Below the pieces are notes generated by a model. The model did not search any database. It saw nothing but the letters and a program-made list of their open reading frames with translations, and was not told where the DNA came from. Both the position numbers and the translations under genes were made by a program. Of a DNA stretch of 64,000 nucleotides, positions 38,928 through 48,368 are shown in pieces. Numbering within the stretch: the stretch's first letter is position 1; every line of letters begins with the position of its first letter. Location of the stretch: contig NZ_AP025466.1 of assembly GCF_024347355.1 (NCBI RefSeq), forward strand, positions 558,001 to 622,000, given 5' to 3'. The DNA comes from Vibrio chagasii. GTDB taxonomy: Bacteria; Pseudomonadota; Gammaproteobacteria; Enterobacterales; Vibrionaceae.

Positions 38928-39193
38928 ACCTAGCATGACACCATCTCTTTGAATGGCTGAAAGATATTATGTAGGACAACGAGGATAAATGATAGCGGCT
39001 AGAGCTAATTAGAACGACATTCCAAATGAGTGATATATCAAATGAGAGCGGTAACAGAAAAACTTTAGTGTCACGTGGCTAAACACGCATTCCTAATTTT
39101 ATATTTTTCAAATAAAAATCAACTATTTAATAAAACCCTCTCGGAATTTTTAATTATTACGATTTTATCAGTAGTCACTATTTTAGGTATGAA
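38928..39193. other. luxPQ promoter region
   Basis: About 270 bases with no gene, AT-rich, between luxP and the GIY-YIG gene (both minus strand, so this is also the region after the GIY-YIG stop). It should hold the luxPQ promoter. No clear operator was recognised. Confidence 0.4.
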
Positions 39194-39508
39194 TTATGAG
39201 ACTTCGATATATTGAATGTTGTCGTCTTGCCACTCAATGATAAGTTTTAGTGATACTAACTTTTCTTTACGTAACTTAGGTAATTGTTTGATCGCGTATT
39301 CGGTTTTCAGAGCCTCACTTTTCGACTGGGTCTCCATACTCCAAACTAACTTCAGCGGCCCCTTGCCTTTTAGGGCTTTGGCACCTTTACCAGTTTGGTG
39401 CTGCTCAAAGCGACGTTGTAGATTATTGGTGACACCACAATACAAAGCGTTATGACGATTGCGGATCAGGTACACGACCCAATCCGCCTTGTTCTCAGAT
39501 TCAGACAT
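39194..39508 (-). CDS. GIY-YIG nuclease family protein (YhbQ-like)
   Basis: 104 residues. Motifs VVYLIRNRHNALYCGVTNNLQRRFEQH supply the GIY-YIG-type core (here VYLI...LYCGV) and the catalytic Arg. The C-terminal Glu follows in the ALKTEYAIKQL segment. UPF0213/YhbQ-type proteins are DNA endonuclease-like with unsettled roles. Its ATG follows the YceH stop directly (TAAATG), so the two are translationally coupled and the ribosome site lies in the yceH end. Confidence 0.9.
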   Translation of the reverse strand: MSESENKADWVVYLIRNRHNALYCGVTNNLQRRFEQHQTGKGAKALKGKGPLKLVWSMETQSKSEALKTEYAIKQLPKLRKEKLVSLKLIIEWQDDNIQYIEVS

Positions 39509-40165
39509 TTAAAGCAGAGATTCAACCAGAGCTTTCAACTCGGCTACTTCAGCCCTTAGGCTTGCAACTTCAGACTCTAGCTCTTGCAGCTTCTCACTCG
39601 ATGCTGACGGTGCTGCAACACCTGCAGATGCCGTCGCAAACGCTTCAACATCGACTTCACCGCTGAGTAAATGCTGATAACGTGACTCACGCTTACCTGC
39701 TTCACGCGGCAGTTTAACAACCAAGGCGCCAGCTTCACGGGTCGCTAGCTTTTCGAGCGTTGCTTCCACCTCTTTTACATCAGTGAAATTCGCCAAGCGC
39801 CCTGTCCTCGTACGTAATTCGCCCGGCGTTTGTGGACCACGCAGTAACATACAACAGATGATCGCGCGCTCTTGTTCTGTAAATTGCAGATCACCAAATT
39901 CAGTATTGCAGAAGCGATGCTGGTACTTATTAACACGACTATTAAAACTACTTTCGTCACTCACCATGCGGCGAGCAATCAAGCCATCAACGGCATCTAA
40001 TACTTCTGACTCAGACAACGACAGAACAGGCTCACGATTGCTTTTCTGATTACAAGCAGTGGTCAGACTGTTCAACGTAAGTGGGTAATGATCGGGAGTC
40101 GTCACTTCTTTTTCGATCAAGCAACCAATGATTCTCGCTTCAATTGGGGAAAGTACTGTGTTCAT
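39509..40165 (-). CDS. yceH: YceH/UPF0502 (DUF480) family protein
   Basis: 218 residues. Two winged-helix-like repeats of DUF480: [39 protein letters not shown] at the start is the most conserved. The C-terminal tail (about 180-218) is a heptad-rich coiled coil ([19 protein letters not shown]). Cytosolic, probably DNA-binding-like; role unknown. Upstream partner of the GIY-YIG gene. Confidence 0.92.
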   Translation of the reverse strand: MNTVLSPIEARIIGCLIEKEVTTPDHYPLTLNSLTTACNQKSNREPVLSLSESEVLDAVDGLIARRMVSDESSFNSRVNKYQHRFCNTEFGDLQFTEQERAIICCMLLRGPQTPGELRTRTGRLANFTDVKEVEATLEKLATREAGALVVKLPREAGKRESRYQHLLSGEVDVEAFATASAGVAAPSASSEKLQELESEVASLRAEVAELKALVESLL

Positions 40166-40228
40166 CGTTATTCCTTTTTATTATTTTGGTGATTCCGTCT
40201 CAGCACTAAACAATGCATTCACCTAGGA

Positions 40229-40429
40229 CTAGTGCTCAGACAAAATTGGTACTCGTTTCTTTCTACCCTGTTCATCAATCATTATGATCTTAGAACGGTT
40301 TAGCTCTATTTCCACGACTTCCAAATAAGTACGCTCTTTTACATACGCATCACGAAGCTTGTTTTGCTCTGCTGAAGGTTCAGTCGCTTTATCACCTGAA
40401 TCTTCGGTTTCCAATTGTTGTTGATTCAT
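40229..40429 (-). CDS. small hypothetical protein
   Basis: 66 residues from the ATG at 40429 (MNQQQLETEDSG). A longer frame to 40528 adds Cys-rich residues unlike a real N terminus. Acidic N-terminal half, then a more conserved-looking C-terminal part ending RKKRVPILSEH. No domain recognised; no strong ribosome site. It is placed between yceH and a divergent gene. Could be real because of the codon-like composition, but the support is modest. Confidence 0.5.
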   Translation of the reverse strand: MNQQQLETEDSGDKATEPSAEQNKLRDAYVKERTYLEVVEIELNRSKIIMIDEQGRKKRVPILSEH

Positions 40430-40624
40430 TTCACATTTCGTATCAATGCAGTATCTACATGGGATACTAACTTGAACGGCGAGATAAAAACAATCACACA
40501 TCGGTGAGAGTGACGAATAATTAAACAACCTTACTTTTGCTTTGATCTAAAGACTGTTACATCATCAATTGATGTGCTTTAATCAGAACCAGATAACGTA
40601 TTTGACGAATAGGAAAAGGAATCT

Positions 40625-40939
40625 ATGAGCAGCGTATTTGAAATTGTTAACCAAGCACGACGTAAGAACAAACTTAAGCGTGAACTGCTAGACAACGAAA
40701 AGAAAGTTCGTGACAACCGTAAGCGTGTCGACCTTCTTGATAACCTACTTGATTACATCAAGCCAGAGATGACTCACGATGAGATTCTAGGCATCATCAA
40801 AAACATGAAAGCTGACTACGAAGATCGTGTTGATGACCACATCATCAAGAGCGCAGAGATTTCTAAAGCTCGTCGCGACATCAGCCGTCGTATCCGTGAG
40901 CTGACAGAAGAAGACAAGCAAATCCAAGGTAAGAAGTAA
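40625..40939 (+). CDS. conserved coiled-coil protein of unknown function
   Basis: 104 residues, highly charged, almost entirely helical with heptads (residues about 10-45 and 65-100). No signal or membrane segment, so cytosolic. The ribosome site AAGGAATCT is strong and the codon use is that of a well-expressed gene (runs of CGT, CTT and AAA/AAG choices). It is followed by a terminator after 29 bases, so it is monocistronic. I do not recognise a family. Confidence 0.8.
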   Translation: MSSVFEIVNQARRKNKLKRELLDNEKKVRDNRKRVDLLDNLLDYIKPEMTHDEILGIIKNMKADYEDRVDDHIIKSAEISKARRDISRRIRELTEEDKQIQGKK

Positions 40940-40967
40940 TCTTACAAAGTTGGATGACTTGTTTAGT

Positions 40968-40994
40968 AACCCACTCTTTGTAGTGGGTTTTTTT
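40968..40994 (+). terminator. terminator after the coiled-coil gene
   Basis: 8-bp perfect stem AACCCACT / AGTGGGTT with a 6-base loop and seven T. Confidence 0.92.
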
Positions 40995-41084
40995 GTACCT
41001 AAATTCCAGTGTCTATACTTAAGCCTACGTATTTAATGATTCAAATATCATTATCAAGGTCAACGTAAGAAATGGAGTCAACTT

Positions 41085-41711
41085 ATGTACTCAACCATTC
41101 TGATTACCTTAGCGCTGTCATCAACTCAACCCTATCCACAAGAGTTTGAAAGGCTTTATACCGAAAATACCGAAATCACTTATGACGATCTCGTGGTCGA
41201 CGTTCATGGCTACAAGGTTCCGACTCGTTCGGCATTTCGAGGCTGGATGCTACTTAATCACGCTGAAGACAAAGTAAGAGAGATTGGACAGCAGCTCAAA
41301 GATGCTGGAATCACCCAAAGCATGCCTTTGCATCTGGTGCTATTACAAGGAACAGACTGGGCGATGAGCAACACCACCTTGTTTACTCTTCCTGATAAGA
41401 AGAACGTGCCGAATATGATCAACACCTTGAAATACATTCAACAATACATTGAGCCTGAAATCGGTGTGGTGATTCCTGTATCTGGTGAAAGAACTCAGCT
41501 TTATAACCAACAAGCTGGCGGTGCACTACGAAGTAAACACTTAGAATTCTGCGCCTTGGACCTAGTCCCAGCGAATGACCTTACTCGAGAACAACTACAC
41601 GTAAAACTCAAAAAAATTCATGCTGAGTTTGGGCAGAAAAATAACGTTGGTCTGGGTTTGTATTCTGGTGTTCGTTTCCATATTGATACTTGTGGCTTTA
41701 GACAATGGTAA
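41085..41711 (+). CDS. M15-family D-Ala-D-Ala carboxypeptidase-like protein
   Basis: 208 residues. The C-terminal half has the peptidase M15 zinc pattern: SGERT, then GGALRSKHLEFCALDL (His and Asp ligands) and VRFHIDTCGFRQW (third His). The N terminus is a short weak hydrophobic stretch, a possible signal. Predicted to trim peptidoglycan peptides in the periplasm. The substrate is inferred from the family. It is a single gene; a 13-bp inverted repeat follows its stop by 14 bases. Confidence 0.82.
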   Translation: MYSTILITLALSSTQPYPQEFERLYTENTEITYDDLVVDVHGYKVPTRSAFRGWMLLNHAEDKVREIGQQLKDAGITQSMPLHLVLLQGTDWAMSNTTLFTLPDKKNVPNMINTLKYIQQYIEPEIGVVIPVSGERTQLYNQQAGGALRSKHLEFCALDLVPANDLTREQLHVKLKKIHAEFGQKNNVGLGLYSGVRFHIDTCGFRQW

Positions 41712-41724
41712 AAACACACTTAAA

Positions 41725-41763
41725 AGTCAAAAAGACATATAAATTGCAAGTGTCTTTTTGACT
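41725..41763. repeat. 13-bp perfect inverted repeat after the M15 gene
   Basis: AGTCAAAAAGACA and TGTCTTTTTGACT, separated by 13 bases. The T-run is in the stem, so it may serve as a terminator in either direction. Confidence 0.7.
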
Positions 41764-41876
41764 ACAAAAGAGCAACGCCTAAAGTTAAAACACTGATAAT
41801 CAAGAGTTTTAAATCTTGGAACACTAATTGCTACTAGTTAAATATCAAAACAACTATTAGTAACTAGGAATTCAAT

Positions 41877-42113
41877 ATGAAGACGATGACTCAACGCTTT
41901 CAAACTCTACTTTCTGTATCTAACTTCAGCCTAGCAATCACCACGTTGCTTATGCTACTCAGCATAATTATCGCTTACCCAATGGCGGACCATTTCTCAT
42001 TACCGATTCAGATCGTTGCGCATATCAGCACTATCATTGTGGCGGCTTTCGTCAAAATCAGTTATGTCGGTCGATGCCTTGCGCAATACAACCTTGGAAT
42101 GGAAGTGCGTTAA
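41877..42113 (+). CDS. small two-helix membrane protein, unknown function
   Basis: 78 residues with two hydrophobic segments (about 17-35 and 43-62) and short polar ends. The length and layout are those of a small inner-membrane protein. CTAGGAATTCAAT precedes the ATG, a weak ribosome site; an internal ATG (residue 4) is possible. No family recognised. It lies between the M15 gene and a convergent hybrid kinase. Confidence 0.65.
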   Translation: MKTMTQRFQTLLSVSNFSLAITTLLMLLSIIIAYPMADHFSLPIQIVAHISTIIVAAFVKISYVGRCLAQYNLGMEVR

Positions 42114-42144
42114 ATATCGGTAGATTCGTTCTAAAACTCAAAGC

Positions 42145-42169
42145 AAAAAAGCTCAACGACTTGTTGAGC
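42145..42169 (-). terminator. terminator of the second hybrid kinase gene
   Basis: Minus strand: GCTCAAC / GTTGAGC 7-bp stem, 5-base loop, six T; 18 bases after the kinase stop. Confidence 0.85.
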
Positions 42170-42186
42170 CTCGAGTGAGATATCCA

Positions 42187-44811
42187 TTAAACAATATCAA
42201 GACTGCTAAACAGATCATAGAGTTGGTGAGATTTATAAGGTTTAGGTAAATAAGCATTCATGCCCGCATCAAAACAATCTTTGATGTCTTCTTCTAACAC
42301 ACTTGCAGTTAAAGCAATAATGGGTAGTGGTGTCGCTTGTTGTTCAAGCTCCCACTGCCGGATTGCTCTGGTCGCTGTTATCCCATCCATGACTGGCATC
42401 ATGCAATCCATCAACACGGCATCAAATTGCGCGCCCTGAGTGATAACATCAACCGCCTCTTGCCCATTACTAGTAATTAGATATTCATAACCAGCTTGTT
42501 CAAGAAAGAAGCTCGCTATCTTCTGATTCATCAAGTTATCTTCGACAATCAAGATACGTCGATTCAGAGGACGCACTTCTTCTTTTTCTGATTTGGCTTC
42601 AGGTACTGGCTCTTCATTCGCATCAAGTGACAATAGACTATTCAAGAAACGCCGTCCCAAGAATGGTAGTGTATGAGTTGAATGAACAGACTCTGTAATC
42701 AGATTAGTTTTGAATAAGTGGTGCTGACAAACAATCACGCGGTCTAACGGGTACTGTTCTTTCAACGCAGCTAAATCACTCTGCAGTGAGTGATGTAAGG
42801 TATGGCAATACAGAACAAAGTCGCTCTCTTTGATCTCTTCGTCTAGCGACGATATCGACCCCACCACCTTAGGTTTTATATTGAGGCGCTCACACTCTTT
42901 GGCTAATTGGTCGAGATAGTTAAAAGAGTTGGAAATGATCGTTGCACGATTTAAATTTTCGAAGCTTTGAACTTGCGTCTCTACCACATCGACATACAGA
43001 CAAAACGTAAAGGTAGAGCCTTCACCTTTTACTGAACGGGCAGTGATGTATCCACCCATTAAATCAACAAGCTGCCGACAGATTGCTAACCCAAGCCCTG
43101 TGCCACCAAACTGACGCGTGATATTGCCATCCTCTTGAGTAAAGGGCTCAAATATGGACTCTAGTTTCTCTGGTTCAATACCAATGCCTGTATCCGAAAC
43201 ATTGCACTCGAGTTTACCTCTACCCATCGACATTGGCGTATAGGCGATGTCCGTTGTGATGGTACCGTTAGAGGTGAACTTGATGGCATTCGACAATAAG
43301 TTCGTCAGCACCTGCCTAACACGATACTCATCGAAGAATAGTTGCGGTGGTGTTTGAGAATCAATGTTCACATCGAGCTCAATGTCTTTACTGATCGCCT
43401 TAGATAAAATCACGCTCACAGAGTCATAGACGGCTTCACGTAAGTCAGCATTGTGTGGAGAGAGCATAAGGTTACCCAACTCAATCTTAGACAAGTCGAG
43501 AATGTCATTCAGTAGCACCAGTAATGAGTGCGACGATGACTCAATATCCCCAAGCACCTCTTGTTGGTTAGGGCTTAGCTTACTCTGCGATAAAATCTCC
43601 GCCATACCAATGATCCCATTTAAGGGAGTTCGGATCTCATGAGACATATTGGCGAGGAATGCACTTTTCGCTTTATTAGCTGATACGGCATCTTCTTTGG
43701 CTTCAATAAGCTCTTGATTACGTAGGTAGTTACGTTCCATCACCCTATTTAAGGTTTCAGTAAACTCTGCTAGCTCATCATTGCCCTCAATTTTTATGGT
43801 GTTCGGCTTACCATCGTTATCAGCGCACTCCGAAACGCCCTTCAAGATCATTGATAGATTTCTGTTCAAGCGTATAGAGATCATGGCTCCCAACCACAAC
43901 AACACTCCCGAAACAGCAAGGATCAAGAACGAGATCACTAAAGTTTGTCTTTTCTGCAATGCAATATTGTTTGTTAAATCAAACTGCAATTGCTTGGTGT
44001 AAGCACTGATCGCTTGAGAAATGGCTCGCTTTTTGACCTCTAGACTTTTTAGGTGCTCATATACTTCGGGCAATGAAAGTTCTCCTTCGAGAATTCGTGT
44101 TGCAAACTTGCCCTGAAACTCATCTTGAGAAACTGTATTAAGAAGTTGCCTAATACTTGGAGAGCTCGTATCCGATTGGAAAAAGGTCTCTAATAACTGC
44201 TGCTGTCGATCTAACGCACTAATGTAACTCAGAAGATATTGATTTTTTTGTTCAGGCGAGCGGTACAAGCTGTAGCTCAACCATGCTTCTCGCTGGCTCC
44301 AAAACACGTAGTTAGTGAGGTGGACGAACATCGCATCAGCTTGACTAATATCTTCATCCAATAAAGCCACCCGATATTCGGATAACTGAAGCAACACGCC
44401 TTTTAATAGTCCGAAAGCCTTATCTATTAACGCCTGATTGCCAGAACCTGGCGTCACATTAGTCAGGCTCATTATCACATTCTTCAGTTCGGTCAGCAGA
44501 GGCTCAATATTCAGGTTTTCATCAGACTGCTTTAGTCGAGCCCCGTACTGAGAAAGCCTATCCAATTCTGATTGCAGGGTTAAAAGCAACTGGCCTTTCT
44601 CAGAGGAGTCATTAGACAGAACTAACCATCGATGGGCATTTCTTGAAACCGTGTTAAAAGATTGAAGAGCTTCAACCTTAACTCGTGTAGTTTCAAGATT
44701 ATTCATCTTCGTGTCGTTCTTGAACACTTGGTTTACTGTAAACCCAAACATGATGATTACAGACACAGTGGTAAGAAGAATTAGACGCCATCTAATTGAC
44801 ATGTTTATCAT
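42187..44811 (-). CDS. hybrid sensor histidine kinase/response regulator, ligand unknown
   Basis: 874 residues. Membrane helices at about 8-26 and 288-312 bracket a long helical periplasmic sensor. This is followed by a HAMP-like linker and a HisKA domain with phospho-acceptor His391 ([13 protein letters not shown]). An HATPase domain ([13 protein letters not shown]) follows, then a degenerate receiver-like segment (about 640-730) and a C-terminal receiver with Asp802 ([11 protein letters not shown]). The inner degenerate receiver lacks the phosphorylatable Asp motif. It has no response regulator partner next to it, so it may feed a shared phosphotransfer protein. A Cra-like palindrome lies 170 bases upstream. 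Confidence 0.9.
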   Translation of the reverse strand: MINMSIRWRLILLTTVSVIIMFGFTVNQVFKNDTKMNNLETTRVKVEALQSFNTVSRNAHRWLVLSNDSSEKGQLLLTLQSELDRLSQYGARLKQSDENLNIEPLLTELKNVIMSLTNVTPGSGNQALIDKAFGLLKGVLLQLSEYRVALLDEDISQADAMFVHLTNYVFWSQREAWLSYSLYRSPEQKNQYLLSYISALDRQQQLLETFFQSDTSSPSIRQLLNTVSQDEFQGKFATRILEGELSLPEVYEHLKSLEVKKRAISQAISAYTKQLQFDLTNNIALQKRQTLVISFLILAVSGVLLWLGAMISIRLNRNLSMILKGVSECADNDGKPNTIKIEGNDELAEFTETLNRVMERNYLRNQELIEAKEDAVSANKAKSAFLANMSHEIRTPLNGIIGMAEILSQSKLSPNQQEVLGDIESSSHSLLVLLNDILDLSKIELGNLMLSPHNADLREAVYDSVSVILSKAISKDIELDVNIDSQTPPQLFFDEYRVRQVLTNLLSNAIKFTSNGTITTDIAYTPMSMGRGKLECNVSDTGIGIEPEKLESIFEPFTQEDGNITRQFGGTGLGLAICRQLVDLMGGYITARSVKGEGSTFTFCLYVDVVETQVQSFENLNRATIISNSFNYLDQLAKECERLNIKPKVVGSISSLDEEIKESDFVLYCHTLHHSLQSDLAALKEQYPLDRVIVCQHHLFKTNLITESVHSTHTLPFLGRRFLNSLLSLDANEEPVPEAKSEKEEVRPLNRRILIVEDNLMNQKIASFFLEQAGYEYLITSNGQEAVDVITQGAQFDAVLMDCMMPVMDGITATRAIRQWELEQQATPLPIIALTASVLEEDIKDCFDAGMNAYLPKPYKSHQLYDLFSSLDIV

Positions 44812-45599
44812 TTTTATAACTACTCCCTTCCCGAAAGTAATTTAACCTAGCCCAAGTAAAGAATAGGACATTAACAGCGGTTATTGATCAAATTGGATAT
44901 GAACAAACGATACTCTGAGTCCAGAAAGGCAAATAATGTGCAGTGTACAAAGCAAACGTTGGTATCAGGATAGCAAATCAATGAAACGTTTCATTTCCGA
45001 GAGAGAGTTATTATCGCTCACATAACAAGTAAAGAAGTCACATTGATAAGGCAGAAAGGCAGCAAGTCACGGTGCTAGGTACGAACAAATTCCCAAATTA
45101 AGGTTAAATTTGTGAGATCCAAACGTTTGCGCCCTGCATTTTTTTCACGCAACGATGGCTTATTTGAAGGTTAAACAACAAAACAGACTGATTAGCTTGT
45201 TTGTTGTTTACCATTTACGTGTAACTTGTATTGATGATCACAGTTTTACTGATCACTATGACTTTCATTACATATCATATTTTGATTTGAGTATTTTTTG
45301 TCGGAAATTAAGTGCTACAGATTGTTAAAGTCAATAGCCTTTACCTACGCATAAAACTTGATTAATGGCTAATATCACACCAACTTACAGATAATTTATC
45401 TGCATTTATTTTTCCTAGCAGAATAACCAGTCGTACCTTACAATCCTGCCACATAAAAATTACAAGTTACACACAACGCATATCAAGCACATTTAAGTGG
45501 CACAAAAGACCACCGCTTGATAGCTCAACCCCCTATGCTGATTGGCTTCCCTACAACCGCCATGACTGCAGAACTTAACGTGAAAGGTCCCGAGTAAAG
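44812..45599. other. long intergenic region between the hybrid kinase and gap
   Basis: 788 bases with no gene seen on either strand. It holds several operator-like elements: ATGAAACGTTTCAT (44981-44994, perfect palindrome, Cra/FruR-like), CAAACGTTTG (45120-45129, PurR-like), a direct repeat of TGATCAC (45235-45241 and 45250-45256), and GTGTAACTTGTA (45219-45230) with its exact complement TACAAGTTACAC (45461-45472). The gap promoter and a long leader should lie here. Confidence 0.55.
44981..44994. promoter_or_regulatory. Cra/FruR-like palindrome
   Basis: ATGAAACGTTTCAT is a perfect 14-base palindrome matching the Cra core TGAAACGTTTCA. It lies 170 bases upstream of the hybrid kinase and 600 bases upstream of gap. 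LacI-family regulators in general use such a CG-centred palindrome, so the exact regulator is open. Confidence 0.45.
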
Positions 45600-47036
45600 A
45601 TGAGTCCCGAAAAGCACCTCCTAGACTGGCAAACTAGTCAAACTATTGCTGAATCCATCGCTCCAACTTTAGGTCAGTTATACCGCCAAAAAGGCGTAGA
45701 AGTTATCCTCTTCGGTAAGACCTTAGTCAACGCAACAACGATCGACATCATCAAAGCTCACCGCATCGCAAAACGCTACACAGGCTCACCGCTAACCGCA
45801 GAACAAACTCAACCAATTGTCCAACACCTACTATCAATGCGCTTGTCTCCTTGCCGCGTGGATGTTGGTCGTCTAGCAGCTCAGTACTGGGAAAACCACG
45901 AAGATCTCAGCGCGATGGATGATTTCCTTCAAACGGCTCTAATGGGTTCATTAGAAGGCGAAGCGATGACCACACCTCGCGACGTTGTGTTATACGGTTT
46001 TGGTCGTATCGGTCGTCTACTAACTCGTATTCTTGTAGAGAAAAGCGGTCCAGGTTACCCACTTCGTTTACGTGCAATTGTGGTTCGTGGTGGTAAAGAC
46101 GGTGATTTAGAAAAACGTGCAAGCCTACTACGTCGTGACTCAGTTCATGGCCAATTCAACGGCAGCATCGTTGTAGATCAAGAGCGCAAAGCGATCATCG
46201 TTAACGGTAATTTCATCCAAGTTATCTACGCAAATAAACCAGAAGACGTGGATTACACGGCTTACGGCATCGACAACGCACTGGTTGTTGATAACACAGG
46301 TGTGTGGCGCGACGCAGAAGGCCTAAGCCAACACGTAGCGTGTAACGGTGCAAGCAAAGTGCTGCTTACTGCACCTGGCAAAGGTGACATCAAAAACGTT
46401 GTGTTTGGTGTAAATGAAGATGTGATTCAACCTGAAGACACCATCATTTCTGCGGCAAGCTGTACAACGAACGCGATTACACCAGTGTTGAAAGCAGTTC
46501 ACGACAAGTTTGGTGTTCTATCTGGGCACATCGAAACAGTTCACTCATTCACCAATGACCAAAACCTGATTGATAACTTCCACTCAGGTGATCGTCGTGG
46601 TCGTGCTGCTTCATTGAACATGGTACTGACATCAACTGGTGCTGCAAAAGCAGTATCAAAAGCAATGCCAGAGATGGAAGGTAAGCTAACAGGTAATGCG
46701 ATTCGTGTCCCTACGCCGAATGTTTCAATGGCAGTAGCAAACCTAAATCTTGAGAAAGGTACCAACAAAGACGAGCTAAACGCGTACCTACGTGAAATGG
46801 CGCTGTCTTCTGCCCTATCCGCTCAAATTGATTACACCGATTCAACTGAGATTGTATCTACTGACTTGGTTGGCTCTCGCCATCCTGGCGTCGTTGACGG
46901 TGTTGCAACTATCGCGCAAGACAACCGCGCTGTTCTTTACATCTGGTACGACAACGAGTTTGGCTACAGCTGCCAAGTTGTTCACTGTATGGAACAGATG
47001 ATGGGTGTTCGCTACAAGACTTACCCAGCGGTTTAA
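45600..47036 (+). CDS. glyceraldehyde-3-phosphate dehydrogenase, long form
   Basis: 478 residues. The GAPDH core starts near residue 128 (LYGFGRIGRLLTRIL, NAD-binding) and has the catalytic Cys in SAASCTTNAITP (about residue 297). The first ~125 residues are an extension not found in normal GAPDH (about 330 residues), of the kind seen in a long GAPDH group in Pseudomonas and other vibrios. The role of the extension is unknown. It may direct the enzyme to gluconeogenesis or to a complex. Single gene with a terminator and an unusually long upstream region. Confidence 0.9.
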   Translation: MSPEKHLLDWQTSQTIAESIAPTLGQLYRQKGVEVILFGKTLVNATTIDIIKAHRIAKRYTGSPLTAEQTQPIVQHLLSMRLSPCRVDVGRLAAQYWENHEDLSAMDDFLQTALMGSLEGEAMTTPRDVVLYGFGRIGRLLTRILVEKSGPGYPLRLRAIVVRGGKDGDLEKRASLLRRDSVHGQFNGSIVVDQERKAIIVNGNFIQVIYANKPEDVDYTAYGIDNALVVDNTGVWRDAEGLSQHVACNGASKVLLTAPGKGDIKNVVFGVNEDVIQPEDTIISAASCTTNAITPVLKAVHDKFGVLSGHIETVHSFTNDQNLIDNFHSGDRRGRAASLNMVLTSTGAAKAVSKAMPEMEGKLTGNAIRVPTPNVSMAVANLNLEKGTNKDELNAYLREMALSSALSAQIDYTDSTEIVSTDLVGSRHPGVVDGVATIAQDNRAVLYIWYDNEFGYSCQVVHCMEQMMGVRYKTYPAV

Positions 47037-47079
47037 TATCTCTGAGTAAAACAAGCTCCACAACATAATAACTATATCT

Positions 47080-47111
47080 GCGAAGCCTGTTTCAGGCTTC
47101 GCAACCCCTTT
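47080..47111 (+). terminator. terminator after gap
   Basis: 10-bp perfect stem GCGAAGCCTG / CAGGCTTCGC, 3-base loop, then AACCCCTTTTG and a T-rich stretch. Confidence 0.75.
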
Positions 47112-47142
47112 TGTTTTACTCCCCCGTATAAACAGAAGGGTT

Positions 47143-47187
47143 GCCACTTAGATCTGCTATCTCTAACGGATCTGAGTGGCCTTTTTA
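47143..47187. terminator. terminator between gap and hcr
   Basis: GCCACTTAGATC pairs with GATCTGAGTGGC (one mismatch), followed by CTTTTT. It may serve the plus-strand gap message as a second stop or the minus-strand hcr message. Confidence 0.65.
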
Positions 47188-47214
47188 TATCAGAAGTTCT
47201 GATACACATCTCTT

Positions 47215-48270
47215 CTAAAGCTCTACCTCAACATCCGACTGAATCGAGCTTGAACATGCCAGTACATAACCTTGCTCTACCTCCTCTGTTGTCAGAGTTT
47301 CTTGGCTGCTTGATTCCACCGAACCTTTGGTCACTTTGCATTTGCAAGAGCCACAAATACCGCTGCGACACGCGATAATAATTGGCACACCCGCTTGCTC
47401 TAGTGAATCAACAAGTGGCGTACCCGCTTCTGCTTCCACTTCTTTGCCAAACGTTGGGATAAATACTTTGACTGCACTGTTCACATTGTCAGCAACTTCA
47501 GTTTCAGGCTCTTCTGAATGAGCGTTCTGAGTAGCCGGTGTAAAGCTTTCCTGATAGAAGTTATCCATGTTGAACTCAAGTTCTTTTAGATAGCTTTCTA
47601 TGTCGTGCATGAAACCAACTGGGCCACACAGATAGACGGTGCGATCTAAAATGTCAGGGCTTAGACTGACCAGCCAATTCTTATCCAATCGACCTTGAGG
47701 GGCCGTGGTGCCTTGATTGTCTTTGAGTAATAGCTTCAGATTAAAATTAGAGTAAGTTTCATCAAGTTGGTGTAGCTCTTCAAAATAAATCGTCGCTCGC
47801 TTATTACGCGCCATATGGATGAAGTCAATTTCAACGCCGCTATCTTGAGACAGCCAATACTTCACCATCGCCATAACAGGTGTGATGCCGCAACCAGCAC
47901 TCACTAGCGTCACTTTGTTACTCGCCGTTGGCGTGCAATCAATACAGTTAAAACCACCAGCAGGCTTTAAAACAGCAACCTCATCGCCTTCATCAAGCTC
48001 ATCGACAATAAAGTTCGACACCAAGCCACCTTCAACACGTTTAACCGTCAGCTTTAGGCGATTATCCTCTGGGCAAGAAGCAACAGAGTAAGCTCGATAA
48101 TCGGTTTTTGTTGGCATATCTAAGCCCAAAGTGATGAATTGCCCCGGCTTGAAATTGAAGTGCAAGTCTTGTGGGATACTCCCCAACTCAAAGCTGACCG
48201 TATCTGGTGTTTCGTGCCATTTCTTTAAGCACACTAAATTGATTGAATCGCTATCCGACCATGCATACAT
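47215..48270 (-). CDS. hcr: NADH oxidoreductase for hybrid-cluster protein (HCR)
   Basis: 351 residues. FAD domain (RAYSVASCPED), NAD domain (VSAGCGITPVMAM, YLCGPVGFM) and a C-terminal plant-type [2Fe-2S] ferredoxin with CRSGICGSCKCKV and a last Cys in VLACSSS. It gives electrons to Hcp, the NO and hydroxylamine-detoxifying hybrid-cluster protein encoded just upstream. The gap between them holds a terminator-like stem, which probably makes hcr less expressed than hcp. Confidence 0.94.
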   Translation of the reverse strand: MYAWSDSDSINLVCLKKWHETPDTVSFELGSIPQDLHFNFKPGQFITLGLDMPTKTDYRAYSVASCPEDNRLKLTVKRVEGGLVSNFIVDELDEGDEVAVLKPAGGFNCIDCTPTASNKVTLVSAGCGITPVMAMVKYWLSQDSGVEIDFIHMARNKRATIYFEELHQLDETYSNFNLKLLLKDNQGTTAPQGRLDKNWLVSLSPDILDRTVYLCGPVGFMHDIESYLKELEFNMDNFYQESFTPATQNAHSEEPETEVADNVNSAVKVFIPTFGKEVEAEAGTPLVDSLEQAGVPIIIACRSGICGSCKCKVTKGSVESSSQETLTTEEVEQGYVLACSSSIQSDVEVEL

Positions 48271-48303
48271 CGTAGGTTTACCTTGCTCTAAAGATTAAAA
48301 TCG

Positions 48304-48353
48304 AAAAAGCCCCGCCGTTGTCGCTTTTATAAAACGTTACAACAACGGGGCTT
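48304..48353 (-). terminator. stem-loop between hcp and hcr
   Basis: Minus strand: AAGCCCCG / CGGGGCTT, a 2x2 internal loop, then GTTGT / ACAAC, followed by five T. It is 16 bases after the hcp stop and 34 bases before hcr, so it should act as a partial terminator. Confidence 0.75.
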
Positions 48354-48368
48354 AGGAGTTGGCTTACA

